Shown: positions 47,301-61,573, counted from the first letter of the stretch. The stretch is 64,000 bases of DNA from Callaeas wilsoni (GCA_013398955.1 VWPU01006191.1:124001-188000); one strand, 5' to 3'. The notes: generated by a model from the sequence alone, not told the origin. Made by a program: numbers and translations.

Positions 47301-49565
47301 CCCACCTCCCCTCCTTCAATGCTAAAACATTTTCTCCTTCACTAATAGCCAGAGAGACCTTAAGTATCATGCTCAAATTGCCCTAATCTCCTCTGCTCTC
47401 ACCCTTTAAAATTACTGCTAGTGGCTGGCCCCTGGCAACACAACAGCATTTTAATTCAAACTTCCATGCAATAAATAGCTCAGATTTCCTTTAAAAGGAA
47501 CACATACACACAACAGACTAGAGGTGCACAGAAGTTTTATGCATCTAGCAGTTTTTACATATTCCACTGTTATTCATTTAAGGCTGACCAAGTGGTCCTC
47601 AGGGGATAGCATGCACAAGCATAACATTATAAGTGTTAATAGGAAACGGATCTGAACAAAGAACCGCATTTCCCCATTATATTGTGTTTCTGCTTTAGTA
47701 CATCATGTTAGTTTCCTTCACAGCTGGCTGGTTTGCCTGTTGTTTCAGGAACAACTATCATTTACTCATAACTTTCCTTTTTTTCACTGTATTTTATATG
47801 CATGTATAGGCATGTGGGATTCTTGCTGTGGTTTTAATATAAATGGCTTATCTTACAACGCGTTTTTGAAAGCTCATAACATAAAATGGGTAGCAACAGG
47901 AACATATGACCTGTTCTGCCATGCTAGAGAAAAGAATAAAGTCCAGTCAGTTTTCTGTGACCAGAAAAATAAATTGATTAGTTGGTTTTTAATATAACAA
48001 AATAATCAGAAGGATGCAAGGCAAATTCTTGCTATTTTTATAAACCCAAACTCACTTCAGTAATATTCTGTTGTTTATGCGCCCTGAACTAATTTCCTCC
48101 CTCCCAACATGTATGCAATTCGTCCTGCAGAGTATCTTTACCCTTCTGGTGATGGGGAAGAAAACACTCAAAACAGGCCAAAAGAACACCAGAACAGGCA
48201 CTTTGGGAACTGCCTTGTAGAAAGTCAGACTAAATCTCCTACGGACATATTTTTAAAGACACTGATGCAGCCAGGCAGGCAGGCATGCCCCTGGTGCTCC
48301 TGTGGTTGTGTGAACTTGTGCAAACGCTGATGGAGTCCACGCACAGGAACAACACTGCCTGCTCCTTCTCCGAATGCGAACGGGGCACATGCCGAAATCG
48401 CTTGCACATGGACGAAATGTCTAAGACAGATGTACAAGACCAACTGTATACTGACAAATCAATGACTATGTTTCCATACTTCAATATATGATGTCTCAAA
48501 AAAAAAACCCAAAAAACCGCACTTTTTTTTTTCCAACTCCAGTATTCTTGTACTTGCTGGTTTTTCAAGAAATAGGTACCACCCTTTCCCACTGCACTCT
48601 GCAGTGAAGTTACACCCAGAGCATGACGTGACTGCAATTACTTACTCCCAAACATACGCCATGTCAGCGTGCAACTTGGAAAAGAGAGGTCTTCCTTACA
48701 CTCAAAGTCTGGCTAACTAAATAACTAACATTTGTAACACCACATTTGTAGTAACACATTTGTAGTGCCACATTTTCACAGAAGAAAGATTTATTTCAGC
48801 CTCTACAAAAGCTCCACCAGCAACAACTCCCAGGCTCTTCAAAGCAACATTCAGTCTCTCTGCTCTGTTTCAGCTTCTTTAATACTCCGTAAAGTCCAAG
48901 GTGTATACTTTACACGTTCCTTGCTCCTAAAGTTCTATTTCCTAAATAAGGCATGACTCCTTTCAGGATGACAGCTTGTAAAAATCACTTTAGGGTAAAT
49001 TTCCCTTTTAAGGAAGCAGCTTAGCCACTCCTTTATCCTCATAATATGTACATCCCATCCCTTCAGGCAACATATCTCATCACCAGCATTTCCCATTCCT
49101 CACATCTGCTTCTGAAAGAAATCCCAACCACATCAATCAGCCTCATACATGCATAGACTAGGCAAAAACATTTGTTGTGCTTTCTGAGCATTGTATCAGG
49201 AAAGATACTAAGTTATCAGAAAAAGATATTAAGCTAGAAAAACAAACATTTCATCCTCACTGTCCGCTAGACACTATGGAGTCTGTCTCTGATCTCTAAA
49301 GAACCCATGCCAATTTTTATAACAGTGTGGGTAAGGGATGGTTAAAAACATTTTACTAAATTTGGAGAGAGGAAAGAACCTTTGGAAAACTAGAACTTTT
49401 GTACTTTCTCATTTTCAAATAAAAAGTTTGCTTTCTGCAAGAACATCCTGCTTTATTTCCCCAGCCCAACAGGAAATTGACACTGCAAAATTGTTGGGTG
49501 TTGAATGAGAAGTCAGATACTCCCCACTGAAATTTTTGGCTTGATTTCATTCCTGAGCAAAATTT

Positions 49566-49605
49566 TTTAATTTTTTTTTTTNTTTTTTTTTTTTTTTTTT
49601 TTTTT
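49566..49605 (+). repeat. Long T tract containing the only ambiguous base
   Basis: About 35 T with an N at 49,582. Reads or consensus were evidently unresolved inside a homopolymer, so the true length is uncertain. Confidence 0.9.
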
Positions 49606-52386
49606 AATTGGGAATAAACCCCATGGTTACACCATCCTCCTGAGACAGCCTGGCTGATACCACAGCTCAGACCCAGCTGAAGAACTACGGTCTCTGGAAT
49701 AAGTTTCCTAAAATTTCTATTAGCTATTACTTGAGTACACTATTACGTGTCAAGTATGCTACTTCGGAGCATTTGTGATGCTAATAGTGGTACTATTACA
49801 GGGCTTGCAGCAAAAAATTGCTCATATTTCAATGTCAAAGAGTTCTTACATTAACCACGCAAAGCTAAACTGCGTTTTGAAAAGTATTTTGATACCTGCA
49901 GTATATAGTACAAGTACATGGAAAGTAGAGTAGAAATTTGCACTCAAATCAGCCAAAATAATTTTTTTCTTTTAATATCAAGAATCTATTACACTAGCAA
50001 GTAATCTTTACATCTCATGGTTTGATTATGGTGGGGGCTTTTTTAAAAATACATTTATTTTTGAAAGGGCTGACATAAAGCTTGCTTAATTACTGGTGGA
50101 ATGATTCTAGAGTTCACTATGATTTTAGTGAACTGCAGAATGGAGAAAGAAGTGTTTTATAGACCTTTCTAAGTCCCTCCAACCTGACAGAGCTGCTACT
50201 TATCTGCCTGCTACAAAAGACATTCAAGCTGTGGTGGTCATTTTCAGCAGCTTGAGACACTTCGTATTATAAAGAATAAGTATCCAAGGAGCAAGAGGTA
50301 AGTGGAAAGAGGTGGCAGTCAATATTCTTCCTCTTTTCCATAATTTAAGCAGCTAAAGGACCAGGTAAAATAATTAAGGGGATGACACAGTTTGCAGTGC
50401 ATTGCTCAATATTCTGGCAGTTAAGTCTGGACTATAAGGGTGATGAGTTAAACCCAGGACTACAGTAAAAGTGACTTCAGCCCATCCTTAACTGCAGACT
50501 GTACAATAATCTCACTGAAGCCACATGATTTTGAATTTACCTATAAAACTAATCTTCACAGCAGAAAATTTAAAGGACGGTGGCAAGTCAGTTAGGAAAG
50601 AATACTTTGAGAAAATGGGTAAGTCTTTGCCTATTCATCACTACACTTAACTGAACTTTTTGGAGAAGTCATAAGAATGTAAGTTAGGCACCAGCTTTTT
50701 TAGAAACAAAAAAATGTAAGAGATCAAATTCAGAGATGCCTAACTTTTTGTGTAAGTGCTATTGACTGAAGTCACTGATGAAACTTCTAGACAGAATCAC
50801 AAGTTTGACAATAAGATTTGATAGCTTCACACCCCAGGCATTATAGAATCAAAATCCTTTCTGCAAGTCCTCTTAACTTCCTACATTTCTCAGATTCAGC
50901 ATTACAAATTCTCAAAAAGTTTCTCACCTTACAGAACGCAACATGAGCTAAACTGAGCATAAAATCTCATTCATACATTTTCAATGGGTCTTGGTACCTG
51001 CTTTAAAAATCTGACCAGAGCTTTGGTAACTGCTCTCAGACACTTTGCAATGTATCAATGATATTTTAGGAGAAAAGCTGTAGGGAAGAAATGCAATTAC
51101 AAACCTTCCATGCCACACTCAGTAAATTTTCAGATTTGAGTTTCCTACAACTTATATAAGGCAAAAAGACCTAAACATACTTATTTTAACAATATGCCTG
51201 TGTTTCTACAGTGATAATTATCTCTAGTTTTATGATATGCCAACAGCACCGATATCCATCTCGCCCTACAAGCATCTCTGTAGTTCCCCAAACCAGTACC
51301 TGCTTTTGCCTTTCTAACACATTGCCTCTTTTCACCCCTATGCCTCAGAAAGAAGTGATCCTTTCATATGATGCCCAAGGACAAACGACGCAGATTACTT
51401 TTTTCAAGAGCATCTCCTGTGACAATGCTCATCACAACTATAAGATACATAAACACCACCACATGTTAAGAATGTATGCTAATTATTCCCAGTGATTTCT
51501 GTTGGTTTTGTGTCAGACACGGCATATGTTACAGAGTCTTTAGGATAGGGGCTGTCTACATCATGTGTTTTCCAGAACACTACGCACTCATGGTGTTTAG
51601 TAAATTAGCAATATTTAGACTTAAAATTTGTTGACCAGAACTGCTCTGCTTTAAGAGACAGTAAGCACAGAAGTTGATGCATAATTTTGACCGTCGAAGT
51701 CTACACAGAAAAGTAATGACTCTTTTGTGAATATATGTATACCCTGAAGAAAAACACATGCATACCAGAATTTGATTTGCTCTTGACTATCAGTCCCTAC
51801 AGTTGATTTTCCCATACTTGTGGCTGCTATCTGTGCCCCTTTTACCTCCAGTTGCAAGACAGCTGTCAGCTTCTTCCCCAGCCCCAGAATCGAGACTTGA
51901 TATGGCCTTTACATTACCTCTTGTTTTAATCAGCTTGGAGCCTGAGAAACCCAGCCTAAGTCCTCCTGGGAGCACTATGAGCTGCCTGTGGGCCAGCGGG
52001 CTAGACCTCATCTAGCTGTCTATCTGATACTGTCTTCTCCATTTCTGTGTGAATCAGTGCAGACGTGCTCTTTCTGGTGCATGCCAGAGCCGTCCAGCAC
52101 AGCTGTGAGATCTGAGTGATCTTGCAGAAAGAAGATACGGAGGAGTGAAAGCTAAAAGATACATTAAAGACACACAAGGGCTAAGTGCAGAGCAAAAACT
52201 GATCAGGGCCAAGCATTTCCAGGGGGCACATTTGAAAGTATTTCCAAAAGTATAGAAATTAGCAGCCACTGTTACCAATGGCTCTAAAATGCTCTGGTGA
52301 AGTCTGAAATGGGGCTTACTTTTGGACTCTTAGAACATGAGATAATCAGTATAGTTCAGTAAAGGGAAGCATGCAGTTGAAAAACT

Positions 52387-52433
52387 GGATGGATGGATGG
52401 ATGGATGGATGGATAGATGGATGGATGGATGGA
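52387..52433 (+). repeat. (GGAT)n tetranucleotide microsatellite
   Basis: About 11 to 12 GGAT units with one GATA interruption (TGGATAGATGG). Confidence 0.95.
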
Positions 52434-55400
52434 GGCAAGTCAGAAGATTGGCATCACGTTCTATTATTTCACTAGCAGTAACTACCAACAGTGCTCAAGC
52501 AGCGTATGACATGGTCTTGTCCACATATGTTATTTTGTGCCTATTCAGTAAAGACGAGATAGATGCAGAGTGAACAATGTCAGCAGCAGCTGATGGAAAA
52601 GCATGAGACAGTCTTAAGCTGGGCTATTACACCTGCTCAGTAAACAGCCCAGAAATAATAACTAGCAGTCGATCATTCTACTCAATCAGTGTTCAGTGTG
52701 CACAAAGAGATTTACAAACATAATAAAGCACTGAAAACATCTCAGAATTTTTCAGTGAATGTCGATGTGACTGCACTAACAGCTACACCATATATCTAAC
52801 CAGCCAGTTTAAGATGGCTGATAGGTTCCACTGTATTACACAAGAGACTGGTCAGCTAGAATTTTGCAAAATTAATTATTCAAGGAAAAACTCAGAGCCT
52901 CAAATAACAACAAACTATCCCACCATCAGCGTAACTTGAGACACTCAGTCCGAACCACCCCTTCAGATGCAGAGGGTCAAAAAGTAGGAGGTATGAACTG
53001 AGGCTCTATTTGAGATCATTTACATATGAATCTGGTGAACTGTATTTAAAGATCAGTGCTCCACTGATCATACTAGTCATTTATTCTGCAGGATATGGGA
53101 AAAAGCGTGGGCTGCCAAACAGGTTTCATGGCAATGACAGGGAATCATTATAAAGAAAGAGATATTGAATATGTGTCAGTACAGAAAACACAAACATGAA
53201 CTTCATGTGCACTGCTGGCTGAAAAGCCATGCCATAAAATGACAGTAAGGGAATACCTTAGATGCGACAAATAACTTGGGTTTAAAACTAAATATTTCAA
53301 GGTAAAAAAGCTACACTGATGCCAAGCTTGTATTCCTTTGGGTTTGGGACTGATCCAAGTAGTTCTCTCCACGGTCTTCGATTAAGTCTCTACCGTGCTG
53401 ACTGTAACTCACAGAGTATGTGGAGTCAGTTTGATGTAGGTCAGGCTCTGCTAGCAGCACAGTCCTGAGTTCCACAGTAAAGAGGCCAATATGCTCAACT
53501 GGCTCACCCTCCATGTGGCACAGCCTGCAGGAGCTCAGCCTGTTTAAATTTACACAAACCACAGAATGGATGTTCCCAGCTCACAGGTAACAGTCATAGC
53601 TGGACAACAGCTGCAAATAGTGGAAAAGCAAACCTTGAAGTCATATCCTAGAAAGTCTAGTTCATTAGCCCAGATCTGATGGCCACATAAGTCCTAACAC
53701 TTATCAGCCTCAAGGAGATCACAGCACATGAAATTATGATTTCATCATGTTTCATTAGGTACTGCATTGCTGTGCAAGATTACATTTTTGGCTTAGTGGC
53801 CTCCTAGGAACTGCTCAGTGTTAACAATTCAGTCAGTAGCACTCTACCCTCTGAGTCAAAACTGGCTGAATGTCAATTGACTACAAGTCAAATCCTTGTA
53901 TTGGCATTAGGAGCTTTTTGGCAGGGCTATGCAAGATTACATTTGAAGTCCACACCACTTAGAGAAGCAATTATGCTCATCCCCCATCATTTTTTGTAAG
54001 ACTTACGCTTAGCACTTTATTCGCAATCTTAAGCACCAATTCAAATAATTTTTTCTCTTCACAGAGCGTCTGTGTAAATAAGTTAGGTAAAGTACTCCCC
54101 TTAATCACGGATTTTGAACTGTTAATGCTGGCTGGCCTACTATCTGCTGCACCATGGAGTAGTCACACAAGGCTTGCTTGATAAAATACTAAAGAACTGA
54201 AAGGACTGAAAAAGAAGGGTAGGGAACAAGAGAAGTTCTGCACATCAGATGGAGTGGACAGCAAAAATTTACACGCAACCACCCATTGCTCTATGGTATT
54301 TGAATACCAGAGTGTCTTTCTCTGCTTTCCAGAGCAGCCTTCGGACTGCTTTCCTGCAAGGCTCCTTTGCTATTAAGCTAGGCTTACCTTGACCCAAACT
54401 GAGGGCAGAGAGCTGGGAAAAAGGAGATAATACCATTCTTTTCAGCCTCAGGACCCTGGCCAGATGCTCAAACAACAACAAAACATCAACTTTCACCCGT
54501 GTGGTTGGAAAAAGCAGCAGCACCAGCTACACACCCCAGGCTGTCCTGGAGTGCAAAAGGAAGCAGTCTGACACACAATAAAAGCAAAGAGTAAAACCCC
54601 GGCAGGAACCATGCCATAATTCACCCTAAAATGCATCTTTGTCCGAAGTATAAACCTCCTATTCCTGTAAGGAGATTGATGCACAGCCCAACTTGTTTTA
54701 ACATCACATCTAACTGACTGGGTCAAACCCCCACCTGTAGCACATGCAGTGCTACACACAGCCTCACTGATTCCTCATTTAATTTCAAGCACAGATGGAG
54801 CCCAGTAGGCAGGGTTGAGGTGACTGCATATGTAGATTTTCACATACATTTATTCCACATGCAGTTGCAAAATTTTTTTTAATTTTAATTCAACCCAAAA
54901 ATCAGAATTTTCCAGGAATTCAGTACAATATCCCATCAAATAAGTTCTTTTGTTTAAATAAAAGTACTTTTGTTTCCACAACTTGTTTTTTGGATACTGA
55001 ACAGCGTTTGTTGGCTAAGTCACATAACTTTCTAAATAAGCATGTTTTCTGCAGGTCATAAATAATGGGAAGGAACATGATGGCTCAAAGTCTTTTGAAT
55101 GCATGTGTCTGTAAGAGGAGCAGAACAAGGAAATTTTTTTTTCTTATGATAAATTAAATGAGTTAGAATCACGGACTAAAGCACAGTAATAGAAAAGGGA
55201 TGTGTAAAGATGTCTACTAAATGTAAAATTCAAATCCTTATTCTCTTCTGTATTCAAAGTTCACTCTGTAACTCCATAGCAATCAGTGATTATCTGATTA
55301 GCAGAATCTACAGTGACTGTATGAAGAAAATAGCTAAGAGAAAACTCTGCTCTGAAAAAGTAACCCAAACATTTCAGTAAAGTAAAATAAAAGATTGCAG

Positions 55401-55733
55401 ACACATTCCAGTTTGACTTTTAAATGAGAAGAAGAAATGCTTTCAGATAAGCATCAAACAGGATTGTAACAGATGATCAAAAATATTACACATGGGAGTT
55501 TAAAAGACAACTGGTAATAGGGCAAATAAGACATACAAAGTTGTCTTACCTAGATAAGCAAGCATGTCAATAAAGGCTCACTATACAAACTGTATTGAGG
55601 CTAATCATAGAAAAATAGGGTTAAATGTTTGCATGTCCTCCTTTTAGAATGCTTTGCTTCATAGAATCCCACCTCAAATCTGGTTTTTGTCTTATTTTAT
55701 TTGACCAGGAAAAAAGCTGGCCTTTTTTCCTTC

Positions 55734-55752
55734 TTTTTTTTTTTTTTTTTTT
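55734..55752 (+). repeat. T19 homopolymer
   Basis: An uninterrupted T run. On the minus strand it would be an A tract, with no retroposon body recognised beside it. Confidence 0.9.
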
Positions 55753-55889
55753 AAATAGATTCTGCATTTATAGATATAGGTCGTCTTTTTTGCGCATTTG
55801 TTGATTGAATTTCTAAGCACATATCTAATTTGGCTCTTTTTTCCTAGTTTAGATTAATAGCAGAAATACATTATGAAATGAATGGAGGA

Positions 55890-55990
55890 AAAAACCCATC
55901 CAAACAAACAATAGCAAACCAAACCAAACAAACAATAAACCAAAGAAACAAAAAACAAGAACAACAATAAACCAAAAAAACAAAATCAAA
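55890..55990 (+). repeat. Impure (CAAA)n low-complexity stretch
   Basis: CAAACAAACAA, CCAAACCAAACAAACAATAA and similar units over about 100 bp. Simple-sequence expansion. Confidence 0.8.
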
Positions 55991-57911
55991 GTTCAGCAAG
56001 ATATGAATGAACAATCTTGGAAACAGAAATTAGATATATAAAATAGTCAGCAGGCTACTTTTTCTTTTACTTGAAGAAAGACAAATTTTAAAGGTTAAAT
56101 TAGCCAGTGGGTGGGTTTCCTACTGTTCCCTGAATTCAGGAGAAGTACTCTCAGAAGTGAAATAAAATAAATCATAAAATGAAATAGAAGTGCTGTGGTA
56201 TTAGTGCAAAATGTGTTTCTTCATTCACAAACTTTTACTGCCTATATAATTTCAGGCAAAACAAAATGTATAGTATATTTTGTTTCCCTAATAAAAAAGT
56301 AAAATAATAAACAGAAAAGTATTGTTAATAGCTGCATCATACACAGAGTGCCAATTATTTCCTTTTCTTATTTCTGCTGTTAAAATTAAAAGACGAAGTT
56401 TCAACAGTTGGTGCTTTCAGAACACTATGTGCTACTCACCACTGAATCAGATTTGAGGCAGATACCAATGAGCACATTTCATTCAGGTCCAGACCTGGAC
56501 AATTTCTTATTGGTTTACCATCACTCAAGGAAATATCATAACTGAAGTTAGTAAATAAAGCAGAACAATATCAATAAAAGTGTACAACAAATTCCACAAC
56601 CTTTACCATCCTGCTAAACATCAGTGCAAGTGAGTAATGGAAAAATCGGTGAGTCTCAAGATACTTGCTTGGCACAAGCAGAAAGATACCTATTAGAAAT
56701 TAAACTTACTTAATTTTCAATATATGGCCCCTCCTTCTTAGGCTTTGAATGGAACACACAGCAGATGAGTTTGTATTGTGATAGACTTCCCCAGCTGGCC
56801 CTTAATATCAGGGATCCAGGTGCAAGATGGGAAGGTCCATCTTATGCCTGGAAAAACAAACCTTTAATTGCAAACTCTGACTTGAAGGAAGAAGTTAATT
56901 GAATGTGTTTTACTTTGTCACAAGAGGTTAATGTTAATGGATAGATGCTTTTAAATCTAGAGGCATTGAGACTTTCCGTATATCTCCTGCAAACACCGGC
57001 TTGGCTGACATCCTTTGATATCACCACTGATGAGATCTTCTTTATGCACGTCCTCCAAATCACCATCCTTCTTCCAACTGATCAGCCAAAGGCCTTGCCC
57101 TGCTAAAAAACACAGCTCCAGACTTAGATGGGCTGCTTAAGAAATTGCAGGAAACGGATTTCAACATCTGACTAAAAAGGATATAGAGTAAACAGAACAT
57201 GAATGAAAGTTCCAAGAGACCATATCATTCTCAGCTACTTTGATTGCAAAAGCACACTGAAACCGTATCTTCTTCAAGCTTTAGCGGTTAGATTCCTGCT
57301 GGCCACTTAACAAACAAGAGCCTTTGCCAGAAAGCGATAGCATATACTAACCCTCTTTTCTTTGGAAAGCGTAACATAATTCCCTATCTATAGGGTCTTC
57401 AACATTCCCAGAAGAAAAAAGAGAGCAGACTTGATCCTTCCTTGCTTCAATAAGCCAGCTATTTCAAAAGACTATAAAATCAGCTCTCCAGTCTCCATGG
57501 TCTACTTGGATGCAATAGCAGCTGGATAGTCAGAGGAGTCTGTGGCAGGAAGTCACCTTCCACATCATCCTCACTGAGCTGCTGGGAGATGGTTTGCAAA
57601 ACCACACAGAAAAAAACAAGAGTAGGGTTCTCTCAAGGAAACAATTATTTGTTTGTTTAAGTGCTGCCCTTTTGGTGCCCTACTCCTTCCCAACAGTTTT
57701 CCAGCAGAAACAATATCTCCCTGACAGACAGAAGAGTTTCCTTACCCATTTTAGCAGCACACAGGCTGCTTACTCAGTTTGCAACACGACTTCCACTCTA
57801 TTATCTCTACTTTCCTGTTCTTTAGGAAAACATGCAACAAATGCAAAGATAGGTCTGCACAGACTACAGACCTAATTTCCTTGAGTGAACTGACAACTGT
57901 TAACCTTGATA

Positions 57912-58175
57912 AGACAAGGGATGATGACTTAAACTGAAAGTAGGTTTAGATTAGCTATTGGGAAGAAATTCTTTACTGTAAGGGTGATGAGGCACCGGAA
58001 CACGTTGCCCAGAGAAGTTGTGTGTGCCCCATCCCTGGAAGTGTTCAAGGCTAGATTGGATGGGGCTTTGAGCAACCTGGTCTAGTAGAAGGTGTCCCTG
58101 GCCCATGGCACAGGAATTGGAATGCAATGATCTTTAAGGTCCTTTGCAACTCAAACCATTCTACAATTCTGTGGA
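57912..58175 (+). mobile_element. CR1 LINE 3' end, well preserved (relatively young)
   Basis: Very close to avian CR1 3' consensus words along its length: AAGAAATTCTTTACTGTAAG, GTGATGAGGCACCGGAACAC, GTTGCCCAGAGAAGTTGTG, CCATCCCTGGAAGTGTTCAA, TTGGATGGGGCTTTGAGCAA, CCTGGTCTAGTAGAAGGTGT, ATGATCTTTAAGGTCC and the terminal ATTCTACAATTCTGTG repeat-like end. It is 5'-truncated to about 260 bp, so it cannot move. Orientation is opposite to CREB5. This element is the best single piece of evidence for a bird genome. Confidence 0.95.
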
Positions 58176-59074
58176 CCTGAGGGAAAGCACACAAAATGAG
58201 GACCTTCACAGTTAAAAAAAAAAACATATCCAATCACCTCAAAGCCCAGCTGCCCTCTGCATAGAAGAGAGCACTAGATTCAGGTTGCCATTTTCAGGGT
58301 GTCCTTCAGAGAGGGAACATTCTTTCTCTGGGACATATGGGATGTGCTGGGACACAGCTCTCCCAGGTGCTGCCATTTCTGTGTTCAATGGGGAGGCAAG
58401 GCAAGAACATCTTGTCTGTCCATGCTTTTAAGGTAGCAGTTGTGCCTGGCTCTCAAGGACAACCGCACAAGGTCTGAGAGAGTTCCTCCTCGCCACCTCC
58501 CTCGCCACCACACACCCTTGTAAGGCCAGATGAAGGCTGGCCCTTAGCTGAGGATTAGCAGTGCTTAAAAATAGAAGCTGAGACATGCAAACAGACTGAA
58601 CTATAACTATGGAATTCCAGTGTGAAAAGAAAGTGTCAGCTGGCAATGCTGGAGCTTCGCTGTGTGGGCAAGAAAGGTGTTGGAATGTCAATCCAAGTGC
58701 CATCTCCTGTCATGGCATGTAGACAAGCAGTCCTGTGAGCTCAGGATATACCACTGTGAAGGGCACTACAGACTGCCACTAATAATGCTGCTCCATTACG
58801 GAATAAGAAGGTGCTCAGCAATATTAGGGATGCACTAATAATCCTCCATGACAGCACATACTTAAGTATTGTTGACACAGACAAAGATGAAAATCTTCAG
58901 AAAAACTTCATACAGCTGCACCATAGCTGTAAATGCTACCCAGAGAGTAATTGTTAATAGTTTTTACAGATACATAAAGTGTAGGATGCCTCTAAGGCAA
59001 ATAATCACCCTAATTTTTACCTTATACTAACGTAACCCCATTAGCTTCAGAGGAGTTCCACTAGGCACACATCA

Positions 59075-59175
59075 GTGTGTTTATTATTACTTATATTATG
59101 GTGGTGTCTACAGGTCACAAACCATGAAGACATGAAAGAAGTATTCCCAACTCCTGACCTCAAACAAGAGAGAGA
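59075..59175 (+). repeat. Probable second, more decayed copy of the old dispersed repeat at 7.6 kb
   Basis: TTATTATTACTTATATTATGG and then GGTGGTGTCTACAGGTC resemble the opening of the 7,573 element (TTATTATTATTATCAG... GTGGTGGTGCCCGAAGGTC). After about 45 bp the similarity fades, so this is a short 5' fragment or a strongly diverged copy. Confidence 0.35.
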
Positions 59176-61019
59176 ACATCTGGCTCTCTGACCTTACCCT
59201 CAGGATTCAATAATCAAGAAGCCAGAGATCAAACTAGGAGCAGTACCAGCAGCTAAAAATACTTAAAAAGCAAATAATCTGTTTACTCAGTATGAATACT
59301 TACTTGGCTCCTTCTGAGGCTTTAGAAACAAGTGCACTGTGTCAATATATAATTTGAGATTTTTTTGTTTTAAAATATTCTATGATAGTAAAGTTCACTT
59401 TGTTTCAAAATGAAAATAAACACTCCCCAGGATAGCAAAAATGCATCTGGAAATTGGTATCCTGGTCTGAGATTCACTCTTATTAAAAATGCATGAATGG
59501 ATATTTGTAGAAAATAAGCACTACAAAATAGTACTCCAAGAAGCAGCAGCACAGGTAAGTTTATCAAGCAATTCTTCTCTCTTTTCCTATCTTAGTAGGT
59601 GAAAATCACTTATATTTAGGCTTCAATCTCATAATTGAATGCAGAATTTCAATTCTGCCTTATTAAATATGGCAACAGATACACACTGATGTGCTATCTG
59701 GACAACTAGAGGGGAAGAACTCTTTCATTTCACAATCTGCAACATCTTGTTCTCTGCAAGCAGCTTGATCTAATAGACTTTGGTTACTGGCAATCTATGG
59801 AGAAGACTTAATCCTTGTGTACTGTCCTTTGAATGAAAACAAGGCAAACTTTCTCCACAATTCACATTTCTCATGTCATATTGGCGAGATGACAGTATCA
59901 ATAAATAACGTGAGAATGAGGATGGCAGCTAGAGTACTCTTCAAGGATTATAGCTGCATTTCAAGAGATACTGCAGGTTTTTTTATCTGCATGTCTGGGG
60001 TCTTGAAGTAAATCCATGAAAACTTGTGTACTGCAGTTTGCCATATCCTGCACAGCAACACCGAATCAGGAAACAGTGAATGGCTGATCTAAACTTTGTG
60101 GTCTCAGTATGCAAGAAAAATTGGGATCTACTGCGAACAGTTTGCCATCAGGTGAACTGCAGTCCAAGGCTTTCCAGGCTTTCTGAGACCAAATGCATCT
60201 TATCCCATAGATAGGAAAGGGAAAAAAGAAAACACAAACGGCTATTAAGCACTGAAATGTATTTGCAGCAGGAGGGAGACTTTTTTTATGATCTAATAGT
60301 TCATATTACCTTGGGGTGAATTCACACCAGACTGCAAGGTCAGGGGTGGCCAGTAGTTTAGCAGATGACCTTAAAAGGGGCTATGTATTTTAAGAAATGG
60401 CAATGGTGATCCAACAGGTGCCAATAATTCTTTCTCCTTCACTGTGAGATTTTCCAAGAATCTCACTGACCAGTTTAAATTGCCTCAGTGATATTTGCAC
60501 ACGGGAAGTATAAGCTCATATGCGAGTCTCAGGGTTGAGCAACACCCTTCCACCTCAGTTTGTCTTAGAAAAATAAGACCTTCTACTGAGGAATGGCTTT
60601 CTGAGACCTGTCAGTAGTTAACTTCAGACATGAATAGTCATAAAGACTTGTAAATAAACCTCTCCAACGGGTACTCAAAGGAATCCTGTGTTGACAGAGA
60701 GCCTTTCTTATAAATGAGTCACAAAACATTTCGGAGCATCAAGGAAATGGCTGAAAGCATCATTACAAAATCCTAAACTCTTTCTCAGACTTTACCCACC
60801 AAATTCATGAAGTCTTGTCAGAGTAGGGGCCTTCTAAGTAACCCCATATACTGTTTCAGTCCTGGGAAAGATAGTATATAAATATCATTATTATGAAACT
60901 TCTCCTTCAAATCTGAACAGCTCTCAAAAAGATACAAAGGGCAACTAATTCATGTCGGTGTCCAGCTAATCTCTTGGGAGAAATCCTAAGAAGTAAAAAG
61001 CACAAGAGACCATCTCCAG

Positions 61020-61200
61020 CATTTTCAACCTGAGAGCACTAAAGTCACATCTGATTAAAGTGCCTAATTGTTCCATTAGGAGATAATTATTGTCAGGCTG
61101 CTGAACAAGGTTTTTGTTTCCATAATTGTTATAGCTGGGAAACTCTCAAATCAAATTAAAGTTTCAGATTAAGAAAAAAGCCCTTTGTAAACCAAATAGT
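61020..61200. promoter_or_regulatory. Candidate conserved non-coding element
   Basis: A TCF/LEF-like GATTAAAG is followed by a perfect inverted repeat CCTAAT-6nt-ATTAGG (61,063-61,080, paired homeodomain half-sites), then GATAATTATTGTC and CATAATTGTTATAG. The density of such sites in a repeat-free block suggests a developmental enhancer, unverified. Confidence 0.25.
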
Positions 61201-61573
61201 AAAGTAAAATTTCAGCCTGACCTATAAAAAATGAAATTAAATAAAAACCACAAGTCAGTAAATGCATGATTCTGTTGTGCCAAACTGTATGTTAGCATAA
61301 GTAACAGCTTCTCACTTTCTGGAGTTTTAATTATGACTCAAGGGACTGGGAAAAAAAGAGAGAGTGGGAGAGAATGTAACCTTTAACAGCCTCACTGGTT
61401 GCTGTCCCTACCTTTACTGCTGTTGAACTAAAAATCTCCACAGGCTAAAATTCCTTACATTGCAAATAAAAAAGTTTTTCCCTGCTTTTTATCAGCCTGG
61501 GTCCCAAAAGGAACTGACAGCCGGTTTATGTCAATGAACAGAGTAAGAGTTACTGTTTTCAGATATTCCATGT

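Noticed and set aside
50840..50900. CR1 terminus suggested by TATAGAATCA
   Set aside because: The adjoining sequence lacks the CR1 words; the match is too short to keep.
53311..53562. Minus-strand frame resembling a short Cys-containing protein
   Set aside because: No zinc-finger spacing of CREB5 or any other family, and no splice signals.
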